This document shows positions 1-7,971 of a stretch of 64,000 nt of DNA, piece by piece; position 1 is the stretch's first letter; the number at the start of each line of letters is the position of its first letter. The notes under the pieces are model-generated. The model saw only the letters and a list, made by a program, of their open reading frames with translations, was not told the origin of the DNA and searched no databases. The stretch comes from Roseovarius bejariae (lineage in GTDB: Bacteria > Pseudomonadota > Alphaproteobacteria > Rhodobacterales > Rhodobacteraceae), in NCBI RefSeq assembly GCF_009669325.1, contig NZ_SZWE01000002.1:372001-436000 (forward strand), given 5' to 3'. The position numbers and the translations under genes were made by a program.

Positions 1-395
1 ATGCGCAGGTCAAGGCGATCGTGCAGGCCGGGATCACCAAAGGGGTCAACGCCATGGAACCCGGCACCGTGCCGGTGATCATGGATGTCGAGGTGACACG
101 CTTTCACGCCCTGACCGAAAAGGCGCGCTATACCATCGGCGGTGTCCATGCGATCCAGTTCAAGATGCAACTGCGCAATCCCGAAACCGGGCAGGCCTAT
201 GGCAAGCCGCATTTCGTCAAAGCCGATTTCAAGGCATTCGGTGGGACCCGTGCCATCGAAGCCGAGCGGGAAGGGATCACGCAGAAATACCGCATCACCG
301 AACACCTGGCCAAGGTGATCGAAACCGAGCTGACCTCGCCCGAAGGGTACAAGGCGGCCCATAACGGGATCATCGGGGCGATCAACCAACTCTGA
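1..395 (+). CDS. DUF6778-like conserved protein, 5' truncated by the window edge
   Basis: The frame is open from base 3 and ends with TGA at 393-395, so about 130 residues are visible. A GTG at 21 could serve as a start, but codons upstream stay open and protein-like, so the gene most likely begins outside the window. The segment around VPVIMDVEVTRFHALTEKAR and the RITEHLAKVIETEL stretch near the end resemble, from memory, a small Rhodobacterales family annotated DUF6778, often an exported lipoprotein of unknown role. No signal peptide is visible because the N-terminus is missing. The next gene starts 37 bp downstream in the same direction, so they may be co-transcribed. The function is not known and the family name is a recollection. 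Confidence 0.6.
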   Translation, partial: AQVKAIVQAGITKGVNAMEPGTVPVIMDVEVTRFHALTEKARYTIGGVHAIQFKMQLRNPETGQAYGKPHFVKADFKAFGGTRAIEAEREGITQKYRITEHLAKVIETELTSPEGYKAAHNGIIGAINQL

Positions 396-432
396 TCTTT
401 TCCAACGGATTGAAACGGCTTAAGGGGACGGT

Positions 433-1632
433 ATGACACCGTCCCCTTATCCTGTTGTACGTCTGAAACCCAAAGCGCAGGCCCGTACGATCCGGCATGG
501 CGCCCCTTGGGTCTATGACAACGAGCTGGTTACTGACCGGCGAACCAAGAATCTACAGCCCGGCACGATCGCCCTTCTGGAAGATGCCGAGCGCAAACCC
601 CTGGCCGTGGTCGCGGTGAACTCCAATTCGCGCATCATGGCGCGGGTGTTGGATCGTGATGTGCAGGCGGCGATTGATGGCAATTGGCTGCGGGACAGGC
701 TGGCACGTGCCTTGGCCCTGCGTGAGCGCTTGTTCGAGGCGCCGTTTTACCGGCTTGTCCATGCCGAGGCCGATGGCCTTCCGGGTGTGGTGATCGACCG
801 CTTTGGCGATGTGGCGGTGATCCAGCCCAATGCGGCATGGGCCGAGGGTTTGCTGGATGAGTTGTGCGCTGCCGTGGTCGAGGTGACGGGGGTGAAAACC
901 GTGCTGAAAAATGCCACCGGGCGAGCGCGGGCCTTGGAAGGACTGGACGAGGAAAACGCGGTTCTGCACGGGAGGGCGCCGGATGGCCCGGTGCCTGTGC
1001 CGATGAATGGCGCGACCTATATGGCCGACCTGACGGGCGGGCAGAAGACCGGGTTGTTTTATGATCAACGCCCCAACCACGCCTTTGCCGCGCGACTGGC
1101 ACAGGGCGCGCGGGTGCTGGATGTGTTCAGCCATGTGGGGGGCTTCTCGCTGGTCTGTTTGGCGCAGGGCGCGCAAAGCGCCGTCGCCGTCGATGGAAGC
1201 CAAGCGGCCTTGGATTTGGCGGCTGAAGGGGCCACGCAGACAGGGGTGGCCGAGCGGTTCGAAACCCGGCGGGGTGATGCCTTCGAGGTGCTGACCGAGA
1301 TGGGCAAAGCGGGCGAAAAATTCGACGTGGTGATTTGCGATCCGCCCGCCTTTGCGCCCAACAAGAAGGCGCTTGAGGCGGGCTTGCGTGCTTATGAACG
1401 CGTGGCGCGGTTGGCGGCGCCCTTGGTGGCCGAGGGTGGGTTCCTGGGGCTGTGCAGTTGTTCGCATGCGGCCGATTTGTCTAAGTTCCGCGGGGCTAGC
1501 GTGCGGGGTATCGGCCGGGGTGGGCGGACGTCGCAACTGATCCACACCGGATTTGCCGGGGCGGACCATCCATTGCATCCGCAACTGGCCGAGTCCGGAT
1601 ACCTGAAATCCCTGTTTTTCCGTTTGGTATGA
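433..1632 (+). CDS. Class I SAM-dependent rRNA (cytosine-C5) methyltransferase, RlmI-like
   Basis: The 399-residue protein has an N-terminal PUA-like RNA-binding part (about 1-85, with GAPWVYDNEL), then the RlmI-family hallmark AEADGLPGVVIDRFGD at 111-126. The Rossmann methyltransferase domain follows, with GQKTGLFYDQRPNH near 203-216, the SAM-binding loop VFSHVGGFSL at 231-240, the CDPPAFAP catalytic motif at 302-309, and a Cys motif CSCSH at 341-345. The family methylates C5 of cytosines in 23S rRNA (position 1962 in E. coli). Length fits the family. The ATG at 433 follows the preceding gene by 37 bp. The exact target base in this organism is inferred only from the family. Its last four bases overlap the start of the PIN-domain gene, suggesting translational coupling. 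Confidence 0.85.
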   Translation: MTPSPYPVVRLKPKAQARTIRHGAPWVYDNELVTDRRTKNLQPGTIALLEDAERKPLAVVAVNSNSRIMARVLDRDVQAAIDGNWLRDRLARALALRERLFEAPFYRLVHAEADGLPGVVIDRFGDVAVIQPNAAWAEGLLDELCAAVVEVTGVKTVLKNATGRARALEGLDEENAVLHGRAPDGPVPVPMNGATYMADLTGGQKTGLFYDQRPNHAFAARLAQGARVLDVFSHVGGFSLVCLAQGAQSAVAVDGSQAALDLAAEGATQTGVAERFETRRGDAFEVLTEMGKAGEKFDVVICDPPAFAPNKKALEAGLRAYERVARLAAPLVAEGGFLGLCSCSHAADLSKFRGASVRGIGRGGRTSQLIHTGFAGADHPLHPQLAESGYLKSLFFRLV

Positions 1633-2168
1633 AGGCCTTACTGGATACCTGCGTGATCTACCCAACGGTCATGCGACAGATGTTGCTGGGCGTGGCGAAG
1701 CAGGGTGTTTTCACGCCGCTCTGGTCGGCGCGGATCATCGAGGAATGGCAGCGCGCGGCGGTGAAACTGGGGCCAGACGGTGTGGCGCAGGCCGGGGCCG
1801 AAGCGGCGATCCTGGCGGCCAACTGGCCGGGGGCGGAGGTGAGCTACCCGCCGTCGCTGGAGGCGCGGTTGTGGTTGCCCGATGCGGCGGATGTGCATGT
1901 TCTGGCCGCCGCGATTGCCGGGTCGGCGGATATGATCATCACGTTGAATACAAAGGACTTTCCCCGCAATATATTGGCGGAAGAAGGGGTGTCGCGCACA
2001 GATCCGGACGGGTTTTTGCACGGGATTCACCAAGCGCACCCTGAGATCGTGGCGCAGGTGGCGGCGGAGGTTCTGGCCGAGGCGAACCGGCTGTCTGGCA
2101 AGACATGGGATGTGCGGGGGCTTTTGAAAAAAGCCCGGTTGCCAAGACTTGGCAAGGCATTGAGTTAA
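1629..2168 (+). CDS. PIN-domain protein of the RSP_2648 type
   Basis: The 179-residue protein starts with the PIN-fold signature LLDTCVIYP (acidic Asp at residue 6) and carries further acidic positions typical of PIN nucleases: E37 region in IIEEWQR, the D of PDAADVHVLAAA, and ITLNTKDFP. PIN proteins are Mg/Mn-dependent ribonucleases, many of them toxins. Here no antitoxin gene is adjacent, and the gene overlaps the upstream rRNA methyltransferase by 4 bp (ATGA). A stand-alone RNA-processing role is therefore as likely as a toxin role. The length and sequence match a Rhodobacterales family named after RSP_2648 as I recall it. Substrate unknown. Confidence 0.7.
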   Translation: MKALLDTCVIYPTVMRQMLLGVAKQGVFTPLWSARIIEEWQRAAVKLGPDGVAQAGAEAAILAANWPGAEVSYPPSLEARLWLPDAADVHVLAAAIAGSADMIITLNTKDFPRNILAEEGVSRTDPDGFLHGIHQAHPEIVAQVAAEVLAEANRLSGKTWDVRGLLKKARLPRLGKALS

Positions 2169-2178
2169 AGACCGAAAT

Positions 2179-2859
2179 TCAGCTCCATTTTGCTTCCAGC
2201 TTCTCGATCGCCGCGATACGTTCATGGGTCTTGGGATGGCTCATCAACCATGCGGGCACGGCGCCGCCGCGTGCCTCGGTCAGAGATTCCAGCTTTTGAA
2301 ACAAGGACTTCTGGGCTTGCGTTCCGATTTGCGCCTTGGTCAGGAGGGCGGCAGCGTATTCATCGGCCTCGTATTCATCGCCACGCGAAAGCCGCGCGGC
2401 CAGAAGCGAGGTAAGGCCATTGGCGATCCAGACACCGATGCCGGGCAGGAGGCGCGACAGGATCATGGCAAGCGCGGTGCGCAGGGCGTTCTGGCCTGAA
2501 AAGTCGATCATCCGGCGGCGGGTATGGCCCAAGGCGACATGGCCCAACTCATGGGCGATGACGCTTGCCATTTCTTCGGCCGTGACCTCTCCGTTCTGGA
2601 ATTTCCTGTAAAATCCGCGGGTTATGAAAATGCGACCATCCGGGGCGGCAAGGCCGTTCACCGGGTCGATCTCGTAGATATGAACCTTGATGCGCGGCAG
2701 GTCGAGGGCCTTGGCGAGCCTGTCGGTCATGCGTTTGAGCGTGGGGTCCGCCAGTTCGGTGGACTGCGCGTCAAGCTCACGCTGGGTGCGCCAGACCGAG
2801 AAGCGGTACATGGCGAAGGCGTAGAGAACGGCCAGAAGGATCGGTGTGAACTTGAGCAT
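2179..2859 (-). CDS. M48-family membrane-associated zinc metalloprotease
   Basis: With the start at 2859 the protein has 226 residues: an N-terminal hydrophobic segment (about 3-18), then the M48 peptidase domain with HELGH at 103-107 (zinc ligands and catalytic Glu) and a distal Glu in GDEYEADEYAA. The family (HtpX/Oma1-like) degrades damaged membrane or periplasmic proteins. An in-frame extension to 2991 is open, but it runs through the CGTACG repeat element and gives Arg/Thr-rich non-conserved sequence, so the ATG directly before the membrane segment (MLKFTPILL) is preferred. The gene is convergent with the PIN gene, with 10 bp between them. The CGTACG cluster at 2902-2979 lies in its upstream region. 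Confidence 0.85.
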   Translation of the reverse strand: MLKFTPILLAVLYAFAMYRFSVWRTQRELDAQSTELADPTLKRMTDRLAKALDLPRIKVHIYEIDPVNGLAAPDGRIFITRGFYRKFQNGEVTAEEMASVIAHELGHVALGHTRRRMIDFSGQNALRTALAMILSRLLPGIGVWIANGLTSLLAARLSRGDEYEADEYAAALLTKAQIGTQAQKSLFQKLESLTEARGGAVPAWLMSHPKTHERIAAIEKLEAKWS

Positions 2860-2901
2860 GACAAAGATATGGGGCAGGCCGCGCGAATGGACAAGCGGGA
2901 G

Positions 2902-2979
2902 CGTACGAGTCGTACGGTCATGGTGGGGGTTTTGTACGAAAATCGCGGGTTGGGGCAAGGCGGTCGTACGAGTCGTACG
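2902..2979. promoter_or_regulatory. CGTACG multi-site element A, upstream of the M48 protease
   Basis: Four CGTACG hexamers begin at 2902, 2911, 2965 and 2974, with a fifth variant (TGTACG) at 2933. Each outer pair forms the 15-mer CGTACGAGTCGTACG. The intervals are 9, 22, 32 and 9 bp, close to whole helical turns between groups. The same layout recurs at 54051-54127. It looks like a multi-site protein-binding array or a structured repeat. The binding protein is unknown. Confidence 0.5.
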
Positions 2980-3051
2980 AACTTTCCCCACGTGATCGTC
3001 CAGAAGGAGCGGCTGCGCCGCGCAGGTTTAGCGCGCGTTCGCGCGCCGTGA

Positions 3052-3120
3052 GGGGCTTTGCCCCTTCGTTGAAAATGAGATTTTCAACGTACCCCAGGAT
3101 ATTTTTGAAAAGAAGAAGGG
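3052..3120. repeat. Rhodobacterales-type intergenic hairpin repeat
   Basis: GGGGC-ttt-GCCCC (3052-3064) is followed by a perfect hairpin with arms CGTTGAAAAT (3067-3076) and ATTTTCAACG (3080-3089), then a CCCCAGGATATTTTTGAAAA-type tail. Hairpin-plus-tail units of this kind are common between genes in Rhodobacterales genomes (recollection). It sits just 3' of mazG and may serve as its terminator. Confidence 0.45.
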
Positions 3121-3128
3121 GCGGTTGG

Positions 3129-3950
3129 TTAAAGTTCGCCGCGTTCTTCGGCTTTGGTGCGGTTCCATAGGGCATCCATTTCGTCGAGGTCGCTTTCATT
3201 TGGGGTTTTTCCAGCCTCGGCGAGGAGGGATTCGATGCGGGAAAAGCGGCGGGTGAACTTGGCGTTGGCGGCGCGCAGGGCGCTTTCGGGGTCGATCTTC
3301 ATGTGGCGGGCGAGGTTGGCCATGACGAAGAGCAGGTCGCCGAATTCTTCCTCGACCTTGTCTTGGGGCAGGTCGGCGGCGGCCTCGTGGAGTTCCTGGG
3401 CCTCTTCGGTGATCTTGTCGATCACTTGTGCGGTTTGCGGCCAGTCGAAGCCGACGCGGGCGGCGCGTTTTTGCAGTTTGACGGCGCGCAGGAGGGCGGG
3501 CAGGCCCACGGCCACGCCATCGAGCACGCCGGTCTGTGCCTTTTGCGCGCGTTCGGCGGCCTTGATGGTTTCCCAGTCGCGGGTTTGCTGTTCGGCGGAT
3601 TTATCGCGGGATTCGTCCCCGAAGACATGCGGGTGGCGGGCGACCATCTTGTCGGAGATGGCATTGGCCACGTCATCGAAGGCGAAGTGCCCTTCATCCT
3701 GGGCGATCTGGGCGTGGAAGACCACTTGCAGCAGAAGGTCGCCCAATTCGTCGCGCAACTCGTCATGGGCTTCGCGTTCGATGGCGTCGGCGACCTCGTA
3801 GGCCTCTTCGATGGTGTAAGGGGCGATGCTGGCGAAGCTTTGTTCGATGTCCCATGGGCAGCCGGTATCGGGATCGCGAAGACGGCGCATGATTTCGCGC
3901 AGGCGGGGCAGGCCGCCCTTGGGGTCGTGAATGAGGCTGTCGTCGGGCAT
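3129..3950 (-). CDS. mazG: Nucleoside triphosphate pyrophosphohydrolase MazG
   Basis: The ATG at 3950 (MPDDSLIHDP) gives 273 residues, a normal length for two-domain MazG. The first domain shows CPWDIEQSFASIAPYTIEEA near 29-48 and EEAYEVADAIE plus ELRDELGDLLLQVVFHAQ (Mg-binding EExxE/D-type helices). The second shows KITEEAQELHEA and EEEFGDLLFVMANLARH. MazG hydrolyses NTPs and dNTPs to monophosphates, limiting misincorporation and ppGpp-type signalling. The open frame extends to 4466, but that part is antisense to the divergent amidohydrolase gene and is not protein-like. The upstream gene is divergent, with 64 bp between starts. Confidence 0.92.
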   Translation of the reverse strand: MPDDSLIHDPKGGLPRLREIMRRLRDPDTGCPWDIEQSFASIAPYTIEEAYEVADAIEREAHDELRDELGDLLLQVVFHAQIAQDEGHFAFDDVANAISDKMVARHPHVFGDESRDKSAEQQTRDWETIKAAERAQKAQTGVLDGVAVGLPALLRAVKLQKRAARVGFDWPQTAQVIDKITEEAQELHEAAADLPQDKVEEEFGDLLFVMANLARHMKIDPESALRAANAKFTRRFSRIESLLAEAGKTPNESDLDEMDALWNRTKAEERGEL

Positions 3951-4014
3951 TGCGCATCCCTGCGTTTTGGCGTTGAAGTCGGAGACTAGGGAAATGTGCG
4001 AAGGAGTCCAGCCG

Positions 4015-5178
4015 ATGGCGGTGATCAATCGGATTGCGAGTTTTGCCGAGGAGATGGCGGCGTGGCGACAGCAGTTGCACCGGCGGCCCGAGTTGGGCTT
4101 TGCCTGCCATGAGACCGCCGGGTTCGTGGTGGAGCGGCTGCGCGAGTTCGGGATCACCCGGATCGAGGAGGGCCTTGCCGAAAGCGGTGTCGTGGCCGTG
4201 ATCGAGGGGCAGGGGGATGGCCCGGTGATCGGGCTGCGCGCGGATATGGATGCCTTGCCGATCCATGAGGCGACGGGCGTGGCGTACGCCAGCGAAGTGG
4301 GGGGCTGTATGCATGCCTGCGGGCATGACGGGCATACAACGATGCTTTTGGGCGCCGCGAAATACCTGGCAGAAACGCGGAATTTCGCGGGCTCGGTCGC
4401 CTTGATTTTCCAGCCCGCCGAGGAGGGCCCCGGTGGGGCCGCGCCGATGGTGGAAGCGGGGATCATGGAGCGCTACGGGATCGGGCAGGTCTATGCCCTG
4501 CATTGTGCGCCCGGGGTGGATGAGGGTGTATTTCACACCACGCCAGGCCCCATCATGGCCTCGGTCGATACGATCCATATTGATGTCATCGGGCAGGGTG
4601 GCCATGCGGCCATGCCGCAGGAGGTACGTGACCCGGTGGTGGCGGCCTGTGGTATGGTGCAGGCGATCCAGACGATCCTGAGCCGGAACCTCGCGGCCCT
4701 CGATCAGGCGGTGGTGTCGATTACCCAGATCCACACCGGGAGCGCCGATAATGTCGTGCCGGAGAGGGCCTATATCAACGGGACGGTGCGGGCCTTTGAT
4801 GCGGAGGTTCGGCGGATGATCTGGCAGCGGTTGGAAGAGATCGTGTCGGGGCAGGCGGCGAGTTACGGTGTCACTGCGGAATTGCGTTGCGAGGCTGGCT
4901 ATGCGCCGACGGTGAACGATACCGGGAAGACGGAATTCGCGGCGGAGGTGGCGCGCGAAGTCGCCGGGGAGGCCGGCATCGTCGCGGATATGGACCGGCA
5001 GATGGGATCGGAGGATTTCGCCGCCATGCTGGAGGCGCGACCGGGGGCTTACCTGTTCCTTGGGCAGGGACCGGGCGCCGGGTTGCACCACCCGGAGTTC
5101 GATTTCAACGATGGGATCGCGCCGGTGGGGGCGTCGTTTTTCGCGCGGCTGGTGGAACGGGCGCAGCCGGTTGGATGA
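4015..5178 (+). CDS. M20 family aminoacylase/amidohydrolase (hippurate hydrolase-like)
   Basis: The ATG at 4015 is preceded by AAGGAG and gives 387 residues. Motifs of the M20D amidohydrolase family are clear: LHRRPELGFACHET near the N-terminus, LRADMDALPI, CMHACGHDGHTTMLLGAAKYL (metal-binding Cys/His), QPAEEGPGGA, and MGSEDFAAML with a C-terminal LHHPEFDFND. A lid domain (GQGGHAAMPQEVRDPV) is inserted. The family removes acyl groups from amino acids or related amides. Substrate cannot be read from sequence. It is followed 12 bp later by agmatinase, so the pair may act on related nitrogen compounds; that link is inferred from adjacency only. Confidence 0.87.
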   Translation: MAVINRIASFAEEMAAWRQQLHRRPELGFACHETAGFVVERLREFGITRIEEGLAESGVVAVIEGQGDGPVIGLRADMDALPIHEATGVAYASEVGGCMHACGHDGHTTMLLGAAKYLAETRNFAGSVALIFQPAEEGPGGAAPMVEAGIMERYGIGQVYALHCAPGVDEGVFHTTPGPIMASVDTIHIDVIGQGGHAAMPQEVRDPVVAACGMVQAIQTILSRNLAALDQAVVSITQIHTGSADNVVPERAYINGTVRAFDAEVRRMIWQRLEEIVSGQAASYGVTAELRCEAGYAPTVNDTGKTEFAAEVAREVAGEAGIVADMDRQMGSEDFAAMLEARPGAYLFLGQGPGAGLHHPEFDFNDGIAPVGASFFARLVERAQPVG

Positions 5179-5190
5179 GGAAGGCATGAG

Positions 5191-6159
5191 ATGGCATTGG
5201 AAGATGCAAAAAATCAGGTAGATCAGGCATTTACGCGGGAAAGTTCACGCGGACTTTACTATGAGAATACCTTTGGCGGGGCACTGTCGTTTCTGCGGCG
5301 GCGGTATACCAAGGACCTGACGGGGGTCGATCTGGCCGTGACCGGCGTGCCCTTCGATCAGGCGGTGACCAATCGGCCCGGGGCGCGCTTGGGGCCGCGG
5401 GCGGTGCGGGAGGCGAGCGCGCTTCAGGTATTCGACCCGCCCTATGGTTGGGATGGGTTCAGCCCGCTGGAGGAATTCGATATCGTCGATTATGGCGATC
5501 TGGCCTTTGATTATGCGGATATTCCCGCCTTTCCGGGGGCCTTGACCGCGCATATCCGGGGGATTCTGGAGCGGGGCGCGGCCAGTCTCGCGCTTGGGGG
5601 CGATCATTACATTTCTTTCCCGATTCTAAGGGCTTACGCGGAGAAGTTCGGGCCACTGTCGCTGTTGCAGTTCGACGCGCATTCCGACACTTGGGCCGAT
5701 GATGACATGACCCGGGTGGATCATGGCACGATGTTCTACAAGGCGGTGAAAGAGGGGTTGGTGGACCCCAAGCGCTCCGTGCAGGTGGGGATACGGACGG
5801 TGAACCCGGATAACCTTGGCGTGCCGACGATCGACGCGCGCGAGGTGCATGAGCGGGGCCCTGTGGAAACTGCCAAGAAGATCAAGGAGATACTGGGCGA
5901 TGCTCAGACCTATGTGACCTTCGATATCGATTGTCTGGACCCCGGTTTCGCGCCCGGTACCGGCACGCCGGTTTGGGGCGGGCTGTCTTCGGGTCATGCG
6001 GCGATTATCCTGCGCGATCTGGCGGGGATCAACATGGTGGGGGGCGATGTTGTGGAAGTCTCACCGCCTTATGATCCCAGTGGCGCGACGGCGGTGGCCG
6101 GTGCGCATGTGGCGATGGAGTTGATTTGCCTCTGGGGCTGGACGCGGCGCGGGGCCTGA
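5191..6159 (+). CDS. speB: Agmatinase-type ureohydrolase
   Basis: The 322-residue protein belongs to the arginase/agmatinase fold. Manganese ligands appear in GGDH (136-139), DAHSD (162-166) and FDIDCLDP (244-251), followed by the PGFAPGTGTPVWGG loop. Agmatinases split agmatine into putrescine and urea. A second ureohydrolase is encoded at 32688-33650, so at least one of the two may prefer another guanidino substrate such as guanidinobutyrate. The gene lies 12 bp behind the M20 amidohydrolase, with a ribosome-binding GAGGAAGGCATGAG just before the ATG. The conserved DID ligand pair argues for an active enzyme. Confidence 0.85.
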   Translation: MALEDAKNQVDQAFTRESSRGLYYENTFGGALSFLRRRYTKDLTGVDLAVTGVPFDQAVTNRPGARLGPRAVREASALQVFDPPYGWDGFSPLEEFDIVDYGDLAFDYADIPAFPGALTAHIRGILERGAASLALGGDHYISFPILRAYAEKFGPLSLLQFDAHSDTWADDDMTRVDHGTMFYKAVKEGLVDPKRSVQVGIRTVNPDNLGVPTIDAREVHERGPVETAKKIKEILGDAQTYVTFDIDCLDPGFAPGTGTPVWGGLSSGHAAIILRDLAGINMVGGDVVEVSPPYDPSGATAVAGAHVAMELICLWGWTRRGA

Positions 6160-6227
6160 CCCGGGTGCTGGGGGCTGATGGGGGCCTCCGGCGGGAGTAT
6201 TTGGGGAAAGATGAAGGGGGAAGTTCC
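6160..6227. repeat. Intergenic repeat, GCCTCCGGCGGGAGTATTT type
   Basis: This short spacer contains GCCTCCGGCGGGAGTATTT followed by GGGGAAAGATGAAG. Such strings are frequent between genes in Rhodobacterales (recollection), often with terminator-like hairpins (GCCTCC/GGCGGG here). It also supplies purine-rich sequence ahead of the DUF1499 gene. Confidence 0.35.
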
Positions 6228-6638
6228 ATGAAATGGCTGGTCTTGGGGATGGTCGGGCTTGTTGTCGCTGTGGCCGTATATGTGCGGCTTGCGCCAACCG
6301 ATCCGGCGCAGTGGCACGAGATGCCGGGGGCGGTCACCAATCGGGATTTGACGGGCGGCGCGATGCGGGTTGTGGGGGCCGGTGAGGGGGGCTTGGCGTG
6401 GATGGATGAGATCATTCGCGCGACACCGCGGACCGAGGTGCTGGCCGGATCGGTGGAGAGCGGGATGGTGACCTATGTCACGCGGTCCAGGGTCTTCGGG
6501 TTCCCCGATTACACCACGCTGCGCGCGTCGGGGCCTCAGCTTGAGCTATACGGGCGGTCGCGTTTTGGCAGATCCGATTTCGGAGTGAATGCGGCGCGTC
6601 TGGATCGGTGGCTCAAGGCGTTTGCGGAGCGAGGATGA
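6228..6638 (+). CDS. DUF1499 domain protein with N-terminal membrane anchor
   Basis: Starting at the ATG at 6228 (preceded by GGGGGAAG), the protein has 136 residues: a hydrophobic anchor at about 2-20 (MKWLVLGMVGLVVAVAVYV) and then a DUF1499-like core, including AWMDEIIRATPRTEVLAGS and VTYVTRSRVFGFPDYTTLRA. The rest of the chain would sit in the periplasm. Function is unknown for the family. An earlier in-frame start at 6126 would overlap the agmatinase end and is not supported. The last 93 bp are antisense to the 3' end of the gene on the minus strand at 6546-6857. Confidence 0.75.
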   Translation: MKWLVLGMVGLVVAVAVYVRLAPTDPAQWHEMPGAVTNRDLTGGAMRVVGAGEGGLAWMDEIIRATPRTEVLAGSVESGMVTYVTRSRVFGFPDYTTLRASGPQLELYGRSRFGRSDFGVNAARLDRWLKAFAERG

Positions 6639-6857
6639 CAGGCAACCGTCGGAAATCTTGCGCCACATGGGGTTGTTGAGGGACATCTGGCATTGCGCCA
6701 TGAAGCTTTTGCCATCGACGTGCAGGCAGATCATTTCGCCCAGTTCCACCCGTTTGCCCGCCTTGTCGGTGCAATAGCAATCCACTGTCTTGCCGCCGAT
6801 GGTCTGGTCGGCAAGCGCCGGGGGGGCGAGACAGCATATGAGGGCAATCCATCGCAT
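6546..6857 (-). CDS. Small Cys-rich exported protein of unknown function
   Basis: The 103-residue protein begins with a signal peptide (MRWIALICCLAPPALA, cleavage after ALA). The mature part has four Cys residues in VDCYCTDKAGKRVELGEMIC and QCQMSLNNPMW plus DGCLSS, suggesting disulfide bonds in the periplasm. I recall similar short proteins next to prfA in other Rhodobacterales but no function for them. The C-terminal 31 codons overlap, tail to tail, the DUF1499 gene. If a shorter version exists in relatives the tail here may be a run-on. The start is 64 bp from the divergent prfA. Confidence 0.65.
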   Translation of the reverse strand: MRWIALICCLAPPALADQTIGGKTVDCYCTDKAGKRVELGEMICLHVDGKSFMAQCQMSLNNPMWRKISDGCLSSSLRKRLEPPIQTRRIHSEIGSAKTRPPV

Positions 6858-6921
6858 GGACCGAGTTTACCACAGGGTTTGATCTTGACCAAACCCCGCC
6901 AAAGGGGCAAGTGCCGGGGTC

Positions 6922-7971
6922 ATGGTGCCTTTGGACAGACTGAACGAGATCGTGCAGCGTTTCGAGTATATCGAGGCGCAGATGACCGCAGGCGGCGGGG
7001 ATATCGCGCAATTGGGCCGCGAGTATGCCGAGTTGCGCCCGGTGGTCGAGGAAATCCGTGCCTACATGCAAGCGGTGGAGGATGTCGAGGGCGCGCGGGC
7101 CATGCTGGACGATCCAGAGATGCGCGAGTTGGCGCAGGAGGAGTTGACCGGGCTTGAAGCGCAATTGCCGGGGATGGAGGAGCGGCTGCAACTGGCGCTG
7201 TTGCCCAAGGACGAGGCCGATGCGCGGCCTGCGGTGATCGAGATCCGGCCCGGCACGGGCGGCGAGGAGGCCGCCCTGTTCGCCGGGGATTTGGCGCGGA
7301 TGTATCAGCGTTATGCCGAGACGAAGGGCTGGACATTCGAGGTGATCGAGGAGAGCGAGACCGAGCTTGGCGGGATCAAGGAATTGGTTGCGCGGGTCTC
7401 GGGGGATCATGTCTTTGCGCGGCTCAAGTACGAGTCCGGGGTGCACCGGGTGCAGCGGGTGCCGGAAACCGAAAGCGGCGGGCGTATCCATACCTCGGCG
7501 GCGACGGTGGCGGTGCTGCCCGAGGCGGAGGATGTGGATATCCAGATCGATCAGAACGACCTGCGGATTGATACGATGCGATCCTCTGGTGCGGGAGGGC
7601 AGCATGTGAACACCACGGATTCGGCGGTGCGGATCACGCATATTCCCACCGGGATCGTGGTGACCAGTTCGGAAAAATCGCAGCACCGCAACCGCGAGAT
7701 CGCGATGCAGGTTCTCAAGACCCGGCTTTACGACATGGAGCGGCAGAAGGCGCATGACGAACGCTCAAGCGCGCGGGCGGCGCAGGTGGGGTCCGGCGAT
7801 CGAAGTGAGCGGATCAGGACCTATAATTTCCCGCAGGGGCGGATGACCGACCACCGCATCAACCTGACGCTTTACAAGCTGGACCAGGTGATGGCGGGCG
7901 ATCTGGACGAGGTGATCGACGCGCTGACGGCGGATGCGCAGGCCGCGATGCTGGCGGAGATGGAGGGGTGA
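6922..7971 (+). CDS. prfA: Peptide chain release factor 1
   Basis: The 349-residue RF1 reads UAA/UAG at the ribosomal A site and triggers peptide release. The catalytic GGQ loop is at 225-227 (SGAGGQHVN). The stop-codon recognition tripeptide is P-E-T at 181-183, where E. coli RF1 has PAT. The N-terminal PCRF domain contains [15 protein letters not shown]. The length is slightly short of the E. coli protein but full domain order is present. The gene overlaps prmC by 4 bp (GTGA), matching the functional pair: PrmC methylates the Gln of GGQ. The start ATG at 6922 follows GGGGTC, a weak ribosome site. Confidence 0.97.
   Translation: MVPLDRLNEIVQRFEYIEAQMTAGGGDIAQLGREYAELRPVVEEIRAYMQAVEDVEGARAMLDDPEMRELAQEELTGLEAQLPGMEERLQLALLPKDEADARPAVIEIRPGTGGEEAALFAGDLARMYQRYAETKGWTFEVIEESETELGGIKELVARVSGDHVFARLKYESGVHRVQRVPETESGGRIHTSAATVAVLPEAEDVDIQIDQNDLRIDTMRSSGAGGQHVNTTDSAVRITHIPTGIVVTSSEKSQHRNREIAMQVLKTRLYDMERQKAHDERSSARAAQVGSGDRSERIRTYNFPQGRMTDHRINLTLYKLDQVMAGDLDEVIDALTADAQAAMLAEMEG

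Noticed and set aside
484..489. Single CGTACG sites in coding sequence (also 12287-12292 and 54446-54451)
   Set aside because: Isolated hexamers are expected by chance in this GC range and lack the 9-bp paired partner seen in the intergenic arrays.
1629..2168. PIN gene as a toxin of a toxin-antitoxin pair
   Set aside because: No antitoxin-like small gene precedes it; it is coupled to an rRNA methyltransferase instead.
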